From Parvibaculum sp. (GTDB lineage Bacteria > Pseudomonadota > Alphaproteobacteria > Parvibaculales > Parvibaculaceae), in NCBI GenBank assembly GCA_014359855.1, contig JACIYQ010000015.1:1-8636 (forward strand): DNA of 8,636 nucleotides, read 5' to 3'. Position 1 is the first letter of the stretch. Every line of letters begins with the position of its first letter. Under the pieces are notes generated by a model. It was not told the DNA's origin. It made no database searches and worked only from the letters and a program-made list of their open reading frames with translations. Made by a program: the position numbers and the translations under genes. Positions 1-4,689 of the stretch are shown in pieces.

Positions 1-37
1 CGGCCGCAGCAGCGGCGAGAGCTTTATTTTGATTCAC
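1..37 (-). CDS. Possible N-terminus of an exported protein (partial)
   Basis: A GTG at 37 opens a frame that runs off the left edge and reads MNQNKALAAAAA (GTG read as Met). The short polar stretch with one Lys followed by a hydrophobic Ala/Leu run resembles the beginning of a signal peptide. An AGGA at 48-51 lies 10 nt upstream of the start, and an in-frame stop just upstream rules out a longer frame. In many alphaproteobacteria the DciA-like gene is followed in the same direction by a DsbA-family thioredoxin-fold gene, which would fit. Only 12 codons are visible, so the identity is inference from position and the frame itself is weakly supported. Confidence 0.3.
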   Translation of the reverse strand, partial: MNQNKALAAAAA

Positions 38-140
38 GTGAGCACATTCCTACCAGATGTTGGGGTATTATGGCGGCGGGGCCCGATGCCCTCAACCAAA
101 CCTTTCTGTTGCCTTGAACCGAGAATCGGGACTCGCGGCC

Positions 141-680
141 CTAGCGGCGGCGATCTGCCCCGATGACCCGTTCGCCGAGCCTTTCAAGCGCCTCCCTCAG
201 CGCCGGTTCTTCAATCTTTTCAAGGTCTTGGGTCAGCACTTCCCTTTCCTCGGGCCGCAGCGGCCGGATTCGCCGGAAGCGGGGCCGGGGCTTTGGCGGC
301 AGCGGGCCCTGGATGAGCTTGAGCCGCGCAACCGCGCCATAGCCGTAATAGGAGTTGATGCGCTCGATAATCTGGGGTTCGAGATGCCGGATCTCGACCG
401 CGACGGGGCCGTCGACGCGGATGGTAAGCGTCGCGCCGCTGCGGCGGCCTTTGCCACCGTCGTCACCGGAACCCCTTGGAAACATGAGCTTTTCGGGCGC
501 GGAAAACTCGGCAAGCCCGGCCCCTGCGATCTCCGGCCATTGCGCGAGCACGTGAGCTTCCTGGAAACCGCGCTTGACGAAGGCCGAACGCGCAACGGCC
601 AGCACCCGCGCGCCGATGGGCGGCAGGCTGAAGCGGCGCGAGGCCACGCGGTTACCAGTGATCCCGTTCATGGCGCGCAT
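141..680 (-). CDS. DUF721 / DciA-like protein
   Basis: The 179-residue product carries a DUF721 core at roughly residues 22-125. It contains the W48-P-E-I-A-G segment and a beta-strand/helix stretch ending in VEIRHLEPQIIERINSYYG (residues 95-113), which matches the family pattern of a strand followed by a helix with a Leu/Ile-Asn ending. DciA proteins load the replicative helicase DnaB in bacteria that lack DnaC; the alphaproteobacterial members are assigned by homology only. A Pro/Arg-rich linker (about 129-142) leads to a charged helical tail (143-172). The gene is divergent from mutY with a 64-bp gap. ATGs at 680 and 671 are both possible starts and neither has a clear Shine-Dalgarno. A GANTC site lies at 684-688 in the gap. 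Confidence 0.85.
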   Translation of the reverse strand: MRAMNGITGNRVASRRFSLPPIGARVLAVARSAFVKRGFQEAHVLAQWPEIAGAGLAEFSAPEKLMFPRGSGDDGGKGRRSGATLTIRVDGPVAVEIRHLEPQIIERINSYYGYGAVARLKLIQGPLPPKPRPRFRRIRPLRPEEREVLTQDLEKIEEPALREALERLGERVIGADRRR

Positions 681-744
681 TCTGACTCGAAATCCGTTCC
701 CATGCGAATTGACGTGAGGCGTGCTTCCGGGCGAAGACTAGACC

Positions 745-1932
745 ATGTCCGTCCGTGCCCAAAAACCCAAGGAAATCAGCGCCAAAGCGGCCGCCCGCCC
801 GCTGCTCGCCTGGTATGACAGGCATGCCCGCGTGCTGCCCTGGCGCGCGCGGAAGGGCGAGACGGCGGACCCTTATGCGGTCTGGCTTTCCGAAATCATG
901 CTGCAGCAGACGACGGTAGCGACCGTCGGTCCTTATTTCATGCGGTTCCTGAAGCGCTGGCCGACGGTCGAGGCGCTCGCCGCGGCCCCCCAGGAAGAGG
1001 TGATGAAGGAGTGGGCGGGGCTCGGCTATTACAGCCGTGCGCGCAACCTGCATGCCTGCGCGAGGGCGATTTCATCTGACCACGGAGGAAAATTTCCCGA
1101 TACGGTGGAAGGACTTGGGAAGCTGCCGGGGATAGGTCCCTATACGGCGGCGGCGATCTCCGCGATCGCTTTCGGGCGCGCCGCGACGGTGGTCGACGGC
1201 AATGTGGAGCGCGTCGTGGCGCGGCTCTTCGATTTGCGCACGCCGCTGCCCGCCGTGAAGCCCGAAATCAGCGAGAAGGCGGCAACGCTGACGCCGCAAA
1301 AGCGCGCAGGCGACTTCGCTCAAGCGATGATGGACCTTGGTGCGACGGTCTGCACGCCGAGGAACCCGTCGTGTAATCGCTGTCCGGTCAATGACTTATG
1401 CGATGCGAGGGAAGCGGGCACGCAAAGCCTGCTGCCCGCCCGCGCACCGAAGAAGCCGAGGCCGGTGAGACGCGGCGCCTGCTTCTGGCTGACGAGGGGC
1501 AACGAAGTCTGGCTCCGCAGGCGGCCGGAGAAGGGCCTGCTGGGCGGCATGATTGAGGTGCCGGGCACGCCCTGGGACGTGCGCGACTTGTCCCCGCGCG
1601 CGGGGATAAAGGCGGATGACCGTCATCGAAATGTCATCGAAACGTCACGAAACGGGAGGGGCGGGGATAAGCCGGGTACGGACGATCCGCTTGGCCATGC
1701 GCCCATCGAAGCCGCATGGAAACTTGTCCCCGGTATGGTGGAGCACAGCTTCACGCATTTCCATCTGGAACTCGAAGTCTTCACCGCGACGACGCGAAAA
1801 AAACTAATCCCCGGGCGCGACGGCATGTGGGTGCCGCTCGATGAAATCGCCGGCGAGGCGCTGCCGGCCGTGATGCGCAAGGTGGTGGCACATGCGATGC
1901 CGGATGCGGGACCGCTGTTCGCGAAAAGGTGA
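745..1932 (+). CDS. mutY: A/G-specific adenine glycosylase MutY
   Basis: MutY removes adenine mispaired with 8-oxoguanine in base excision repair. The 395-residue product has the full set of family marks: catalytic Glu50 in SEIMLQQT, the helix-hairpin-helix LPGIGPYTA (127-135), catalytic Asp151 in VVDGNVERV, and the 4Fe-4S cluster cysteines C203, C210, C213 and C219 (C-X6-C-X2-C-X5-C). A NUDIX-like C-terminal domain that recognises 8-oxoG occupies about 240-395 and includes EHSFTHFHLELEV (333-345). The ATG at 745 puts LLAWYDRHARVLPWR at the usual distance from the N-terminus, although no strong ribosome binding site is visible. The oddity is a low-complexity stretch at about residues 281-309. 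It lengthens the loop between PGTPW and HAPIEAAW by an estimated 26-28 residues relative to the family members I can recall; see the separate repeat entry. The active-site domain is intact, so the enzyme should be functional. Confidence 0.97.
   Translation: MSVRAQKPKEISAKAAARPLLAWYDRHARVLPWRARKGETADPYAVWLSEIMLQQTTVATVGPYFMRFLKRWPTVEALAAAPQEEVMKEWAGLGYYSRARNLHACARAISSDHGGKFPDTVEGLGKLPGIGPYTAAAISAIAFGRAATVVDGNVERVVARLFDLRTPLPAVKPEISEKAATLTPQKRAGDFAQAMMDLGATVCTPRNPSCNRCPVNDLCDAREAGTQSLLPARAPKKPRPVRRGACFWLTRGNEVWLRRRPEKGLLGGMIEVPGTPWDVRDLSPRAGIKADDRHRNVIETSRNGRGGDKPGTDDPLGHAPIEAAWKLVPGMVEHSFTHFHLELEVFTATTRKKLIPGRDGMWVPLDEIAGEALPAVMRKVVAHAMPDAGPLFAKR
1587..1671 (+). repeat. Palindromic-ended insertion inside mutY
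   Basis: The segment is bounded by imperfect inverted repeats, cttgtccccg (1587-1596) and cggggataag (1662-1671), complementary at 9 of 10 positions. Its left end is a perfect 16-bp palindrome, tccccgcgcgcgggga (1591-1606). Inside lie three 11-bp direct repeats (1621-1653). The segment is read in frame as MutY residues 281-309, exactly where the NUDIX-like domain is longer than expected. The match between element length (85 bp) and excess residues suggests a small palindromic element inserted into the coding sequence and tolerated in a surface loop, analogous to Rickettsia palindromic elements. The insertion is inferred, because no uninterrupted homologue could be aligned here. Confidence 0.5.
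1621..1653 (+). repeat. Three tandem 11-bp repeats, PhoB-box-like
   Basis: The units are cgtcatcgaaa (1621-1631), tgtcatcgaaa (1632-1642) and cgtcacgaaac (1643-1653). The GTCA cores are spaced exactly 11 bp apart, one helical turn. PhoB boxes are direct repeats of a TGTCA-type heptamer with 4-bp AT-rich spacers and the same 11-bp period, so the resemblance is clear. The site is inside mutY and faces no obvious promoter, so function is unproven. Confidence 0.5.
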
Positions 1933-1988
1933 GATGTAATCAGTATAGAGATCAAATGGGCGACTTCGCCGGGATATCAAAATAGAAG

Positions 1989-2023
1989 TGTCATCCCGGG
2001 ATTTATTCCCGGGACCCATTGGC
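1989..2023 (+). repeat. Palindromic repeat unit (CCCGGG type), left member
   Basis: This is a hairpin unit with arms cccggg (1995-2000 and 2008-2013) around a 7-nt AT loop, flanked by TGTCAT on the left and ACCCATTGG on the right. It is one half of a head-to-head pair with the unit at 2046-2083. The same outer signature (TGTCAYCCC at one end, CCCA/CCATGG at the other) is seen in the units near 4175-4666. This supports a dispersed REP-like family. It lies 56 bp after the mutY stop and could also attenuate transcription. Confidence 0.75.
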
Positions 2024-2045
2024 CTTGCGGTTTCGTGGTGAGTTG

Positions 2046-2083
2046 GATTGGGTCCCGGCAACAAGTGCCGGGATGACAATTTT
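2046..2083 (-). repeat. Palindromic repeat unit (CCCGGCA type), right member
   Basis: This is a hairpin with arms cccggca (2054-2060) and tgccggg (2066-2072) around acaag. Read on the minus strand it starts TGTCATCCCGG and ends CCGGGACCCAAT, matching the unit at 1989-2023 in inverted orientation. The two units together make a composite inverted repeat of about 95 bp, the arrangement known for REP doublets. Confidence 0.75.
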
Positions 2084-2178
2084 GTTTTGGTTCGGATTAA
2101 AACATCATCGTCATGCGGCAATGAGTCATAAGGGTGAAGCCTGCCCGGACCTTCGCGTGGCTCAGGGCGTTCGAGGCT

Positions 2179-2203
2179 CGAAAAGGTCCACCGGACCTTT
2201 TCG
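2179..2203. terminator. Bidirectional hairpin terminator between mutY and ccrM
   Basis: Perfect 11-bp arms, cgaaaaggtcc (2179-2189) and ggaccttttcg (2193-2203), enclose a 3-nt loop. Seen from either strand, a GC stem is preceded by AAAA and followed by TTTT, which is the form of a rho-independent terminator working in both directions. It sits 21 bp beyond the ccrM stop and between two convergent genes, as expected. The U-tract is short, so it may be only moderately efficient. Confidence 0.6.
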
Positions 2204-2224
2204 TTCGCTCACCCGAACCGCCTC

Positions 2225-3334
2225 TCACCCCATCTCCGCTCGCACCTTCTGGCGCAGGATGTCGATGGGTTTGAGTTTGCCGTCGGTCTTGAAGTGCCAG
2301 AAGGTCCAGCCGTTGCAGGCATCGAGCCCTTGCACATGCGCGCCGATCTTGTGGATCGAGCCGGTCGCGTCGCGGCAGACGATGGAGCCGTCGGCGCGGA
2401 CGCGCGCGGCGTGGCGGCGCGCGGGATCGGTGAGGACCGCGCCGGGTTCGAGCAACCCGCGCTCCACGATGGTGCCGAAGGGCACGCGCACTTCGGCCTT
2501 TTTGGAGGTTGTGACCTTGAGGTCTTCAGCCGCTCCCGCCTTGATCAGGCGGATGCGCTCGCGCGCGACTTTTATGTAGCGCTGCTCGCGCTCGATGCCG
2601 ATGAACTTGCGGCCGAGCTTCTTGGCAACCGCGCCGGTGGTGCCGGTGCCGAAGAAAGGATCGAGCACGATGTCGCCCGGATTGGTGGTCGCCAGCAGCA
2701 CGCGGTGGAGAAGCGCTTCGGGCTTCTGCGTCGGATGCGCCTTGCCGCCATCGCCGTCCTTCAGGCGCTCGCCGCCGGTGCAGATCGGCAGCGTCCAGTC
2801 GGAGCGCATCTGCAACTCTTCGTTGAGCGCCTTCATGGCGTCGTAGTTGAATGTGTATTTCTTCTGGTCCGCATCGCGCGTCGCCCAGATGAGCGTCTCA
2901 TGCGCATTGGTGAAGCGCGTGCCGCGGAAATTCGGCATCGGGTTCGACTTGCGCCAGACCACGTCGTTCATGATCCAGTAGCCGAGATCCTGCAACGTCG
3001 CGCCGACGCGGAAGATGTTGTGATAGGAGCCGATGACCCAGATCGCGCCCGTGTCCTTCAACACGCGCCGCGCGGCTGTCATCCAGTTGCGCGTGAACTC
3101 GTCATAGACGGCGAAGCTCGCGAACTTGTCCCAGTCGTCGTTGACGGCATCGACCCTGGACTGGTCGGGCCTTGTCAGGTCGCCGCCAAGCTGGAGGTTG
3201 TAGGGAGGGTCCGCAAAGATGAGATCGACCGACTTTTCGGGCAATGCGTTCATCGCCTCGATGCAATCGCCCTGAATGATGATCTCGGCCGGATTCTCTT
3301 TTTTCGTGCCCGGCTTTTCGCTGACGCGCCCCAC
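2225..3334 (-). CDS. ccrM: Cell-cycle adenine DNA methyltransferase CcrM (GANTC)
   Basis: CcrM methylates adenine in GANTC and is the cell-cycle methyltransferase of alphaproteobacteria. The 369-residue product has the beta-class order: catalytic motif DPPY (42-45, in FADPPYNLQLGGDL) comes first and the S-adenosylmethionine motif DPFFGTGTTG (225-234) comes later. Between them lies NPMPNFRGTRFTNAHETLIW (131-150). The C-terminal domain (about 275-369, including GSIHKIGAHVQGLDACNGW) is the CcrM-specific DNA-binding extension missing from shorter HinfI-type enzymes. Length and sequence agree well with Caulobacter CcrM. The GTG start at 3334 is preceded by GAGGGG with 8-nt spacing. The gene follows rnhB in the same direction after 57 bp and has its own candidate promoter overlapping the rnhB stop. 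Confidence 0.97.
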   Translation of the reverse strand: MGRVSEKPGTKKENPAEIIIQGDCIEAMNALPEKSVDLIFADPPYNLQLGGDLTRPDQSRVDAVNDDWDKFASFAVYDEFTRNWMTAARRVLKDTGAIWVIGSYHNIFRVGATLQDLGYWIMNDVVWRKSNPMPNFRGTRFTNAHETLIWATRDADQKKYTFNYDAMKALNEELQMRSDWTLPICTGGERLKDGDGGKAHPTQKPEALLHRVLLATTNPGDIVLDPFFGTGTTGAVAKKLGRKFIGIEREQRYIKVARERIRLIKAGAAEDLKVTTSKKAEVRVPFGTIVERGLLEPGAVLTDPARRHAARVRADGSIVCRDATGSIHKIGAHVQGLDACNGWTFWHFKTDGKLKPIDILRQKVRAEMG

Positions 3335-3366
3335 TCGACTTACCCCTCGCTGATGACAAGGCGGGG

Positions 3367-3395
3367 ATCATGAGTCAGCGCGGTTGGGCGGTCAA
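3367..3395 (-). promoter_or_regulatory. Candidate ccrM promoter with GANTC site at the -10
   Basis: On the minus strand, TTGACC (3395-3390, five of six matches to the -35 consensus) is followed after 17 bp by CATGAT (3372-3367, four of six matches to the -10 consensus). A GANTC site (3372-3376) abuts the -10. Transcription would start near 3360, giving a leader of about 26 nt that contains the GAGGGG ribosome binding site. The -35 overlaps the rnhB stop codon. In Caulobacter ccrM is known to respond to methylation of GANTC sites in its own promoter, and GcrA acts at GANTC-containing promoters; application here is inference. Confidence 0.5.
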
Positions 3396-3467
3396 TAATT
3401 CTTTTGAATCAAGAGGTTAACGGATTCGTCCGGCACAAGATCGAGTCCCTTCGGGAGGGCCGGACTC
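3372..3467. promoter_or_regulatory. Cluster of five GANTC methylation sites upstream of ccrM
   Basis: GANTC occurs at 3372-3376, 3406-3410, 3423-3427, 3443-3447 and 3463-3467. At roughly 63% GC one site is expected about every 300 bp, so five in 96 bp is a marked excess. The first is in the rnhB-ccrM gap and the rest are in the last codons of rnhB. GANTC is the substrate of the enzyme encoded directly downstream. Confidence 0.6.
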
Positions 3468-4096
3468 AACATCTTGCGTATGGGGGCAAAGCTCCGGCGG
3501 TGGATGGGCGTGGGCCCCAGACGCGAAAGCGCATCGAGATGCGCGGGCGTGCCGTAGCCCATGTGATTTTCAAAGCCGTAGCCGGGATGCGTTTCGGCCA
3601 GCGCGGTCATCATCCGGTCGCGCGTGACCTTGGCGGCGATGGAGGCGGCGGCGATCGAAAGCACGAGGCCGTCGCCGCGGACGATCGCGCGCGAGGCGCA
3701 GGCAAGACCGCGCGGGCAGCGGTTGCCGTCGATGAGCGCGACATGCGGCGCGCGGGGAAGGGCGGCGACGGCGCGCGTCATGGCGAGGAGGGTTGCCTGG
3801 AGAATGTTGATCTCGTCGATCTCCTCGACGCTCGCGATGCCGATGCCGATCTCGGCGCAAGCTTCGAGCTCGGCGAGAAGCGCCACGCGGCGGGCGGCAT
3901 CGAGTTTCTTGGAGTCGTTGAGGCCGTCGGGGCAGTTCGCGATGTCGAGGATGACGGCGGCGGCGACGACCGGCCCTGCCAGCGGCCCGCGCCCCGCCTC
4001 ATCGACGCCGCAAACAAGCCGCGAAGGCGCACCATCCTCGGTTTCGAAGGCATAATCCGGCAGCGCGGCGGGCGCTTTTGTCTTGCGGGGCGGCAT
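3392..4096 (-). CDS. rnhB: Ribonuclease HII
   Basis: RNase HII nicks DNA at embedded ribonucleotides and degrades RNA in RNA:DNA hybrids. From the ATG at 4096 the product is 234 residues, normal for the family. Active-site acids are visible as D32 and E33 in CGVDEAGRG, D123 in LIDGNRCP and D142 in the following RGDG. The segments SIAAASIAAKVTRD (147-160) and HPGYGFENHMGYGT (170-183) are further family signatures. The frame is open upstream to 4291, but that part reads through a palindromic repeat unit and encodes its artefact peptide (TPAKAGVHG). The ATG at 4096, just before the conserved region, is therefore preferred. The rnhB-ccrM order is a recurrent alphaproteobacterial arrangement. Confidence 0.96.
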   Translation of the reverse strand: MPPRKTKAPAALPDYAFETEDGAPSRLVCGVDEAGRGPLAGPVVAAAVILDIANCPDGLNDSKKLDAARRVALLAELEACAEIGIGIASVEEIDEINILQATLLAMTRAVAALPRAPHVALIDGNRCPRGLACASRAIVRGDGLVLSIAAASIAAKVTRDRMMTALAETHPGYGFENHMGYGTPAHLDALSRLGPTPIHRRSFAPIRKMLSPALPKGLDLVPDESVNLLIQKNY

Positions 4097-4174
4097 GGGC
4101 GCGAGTGTGCCGCGAGTCCGGAAAGATGGCCAGGTTGATTTGTTGCGAGCGCTCGTTCCGTGAGCGCCGCACCG

Positions 4175-4205
4175 CCCATGGACCCCGGCTTTCGCCGGGG
4201 TGACA
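4175..4205 (+). repeat. Palindromic repeat unit A
   Basis: The stem ccccggc (4183-4189) and gccgggg (4194-4200) closes a tttc loop. It is flanked by CCCATGGA on the left and TGACA on the right. The whole 31 bp recurs as a perfect inverted copy at 4302-4332 (unit B). It lies between rnhB and the GIY-YIG gene. Confidence 0.85.
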
Positions 4206-4219
4206 TTCGTTGTTTTGAT

Positions 4220-4247
4220 TATCCTGGAAAGAACAGAAGCCAGGATA
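4220..4247. repeat. Hairpin in the linker between units A and B
   Basis: Arms tatcctgg (4220-4227) and ccaggata (4240-4247) are perfectly complementary with a 12-nt loop. The hairpin sits in the AT-richer 96-bp spacer between palindromic units A and B, so the spacer itself is structured. No T-run follows, so it does not look like a terminator. Confidence 0.5.
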
Positions 4248-4301
4248 CTAGCCAGTAGCTTCTTCTCTCTATGTCTTGTCCGTCCGTACAAAAAAATCAG
4301 G

Positions 4302-4332
4302 TGTCACCCCGGCGAAAGCCGGGGTCCATGGG
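4302..4332 (-). repeat. Palindromic repeat unit B (perfect inverse of A)
   Basis: This is an exact 31-bp reverse-complement copy of unit A, with stem arms 4307-4313 and 4318-4324 and loop gaaa. Only one base separates it from the stop codon of the GIY-YIG gene (4334-4336), so it frames the 3' end of that gene. Confidence 0.85.
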
Positions 4333-4333
4333 A

Positions 4334-4621
4334 CTATCGGTTCAATGTTTCGGCAAGATCATTCCACTCGGGATTGGAACCTTCGATCAGTTCGATCTTC
4401 CAGTCGCGCTTCCATTCCTTGATTGCCTTCTCGCGCCGGATCGCCTGTTCGACGTCGTCATGCGTTTCCGCGTAGACGAGGCGATGTACGCCGTATCGTT
4501 CGGTGAACCGGGAGCCTGTGCCCTCGCGATGCTCCCATGTGCGCCGGGCAATGTCGTTGGTCACGCCGACATAGAGGGTACCGTTTCTCTGATTGGTGAG
4601 GATGTAGACGAAGTAACTCAT
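4334..4621 (-). CDS. Small GIY-YIG domain nuclease
   Basis: From the ATG at 4621 this is a 95-residue single-domain protein. It has VYIL (5-8) and YVGVT (17-21) in place of the two halves of GIY-YIG, the expected Arg pair R26/R27 with H31 following, and the catalytic-type Glu E64 in AIRREKAIKEWKR. It ends in NPEWNDL (83-89). These are the marks of the stand-alone bacterial GIY-YIG proteins annotated as putative endonucleases; their cellular substrate is unknown. A GTG six codons upstream (4639) would start inside repeat unit C and is less likely. Only a GGA 11 nt upstream hints at a ribosome binding site. The gene is framed by inverted palindromes B (1 nt from the stop) and C (17 nt from the start), and sits between two genome-maintenance genes as an apparent insertion. 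Confidence 0.92.
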   Translation of the reverse strand: MSYFVYILTNQRNGTLYVGVTNDIARRTWEHREGTGSRFTERYGVHRLVYAETHDDVEQAIRREKAIKEWKRDWKIELIEGSNPEWNDLAETLNR

Positions 4622-4638
4622 GTGTTTGCCGTTCCGCA

Positions 4639-4666
4639 CATGGGCCCCGGCTTTTGCCGGGGTGAC
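4639..4666 (+). repeat. Palindromic repeat unit C
   Basis: Stem ccccggc (4645-4651) and gccgggg (4656-4662) encloses a tttt loop. The unit matches A over 28 bp with two differences, one in the loop and one outside the stem, so the stem is fully conserved. It fills most of the gap between the radical SAM gene's stop (4690) and the GIY-YIG start. A T-rich stretch follows on the plus side. Confidence 0.8.
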
Positions 4667-4689
4667 GCTTTGCTTTTAGTTTTGCTCTC

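Larger units (their letters stand above)
1933..2224. other. mutY-ccrM intergenic region
   Basis: This 292-bp gap between convergent genes has no plausible coding frame. It holds the head-to-head palindromic pair (1989-2083) and the hairpin (2179-2203); between them, 2084-2178 shows no feature I can name. Confidence 0.7.
4302..4666 (-). mobile_element. Putative GIY-YIG cassette bounded by inverted palindromes
   Basis: The 365-bp segment consists of unit B, the GIY-YIG gene and unit C, with B and C in inverted orientation and almost no spare sequence. This resembles a minimal element with terminal palindromes and a single nuclease gene. The layout recalls REP-associated transposase (RAYT) loci, where a nuclease gene is flanked by the palindromes it processes, but the nuclease fold is different. 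Mobility is inference; no target-site duplication was identified. Confidence 0.4.

Noticed and set aside
709..741. mutY promoter starting with TTGACG at 709-714
   Set aside because: No acceptable -10 lies at 16-18 bp, so the -35 match alone is not enough.
57..818. 253-codon plus-strand frame at the left edge
   Set aside because: It overlaps the whole DUF721/DciA-like gene on the other strand and the start of mutY; the translation is not protein-like.
1586..1732. Direct repeat acttgtccccg at 1586-1596 and 1722-1732 as insertion boundaries
   Set aside because: The second copy encodes the conserved KLVPG of MutY and the 136-bp spacing is not a multiple of three, so it is probably chance; the inverted ends at 1587-1596 and 1662-1671 explain the insertion better.
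2294..3373. 359-codon plus-strand open frame opposite ccrM
   Set aside because: It is the antisense shadow of a strongly conserved gene in GC-rich DNA; its translation has no domain pattern and is rich in Ala, Arg, Asp and Val.
3406..3420. CtrA site (TTAA-N7-TTAA) upstream of ccrM
   Set aside because: Only one TTAA half (3417-3420) is present; the position seven bases away reads GAAT.
3404..4138. 244-codon plus-strand frame opposite rnhB
   Set aside because: It is the antisense shadow of RNase HII, whose active-site residues are all present.
1989..4666. CRISPR array made by the repeated palindromes
   Set aside because: The units are few, in alternating orientation and irregularly spaced, and no cas gene is present.
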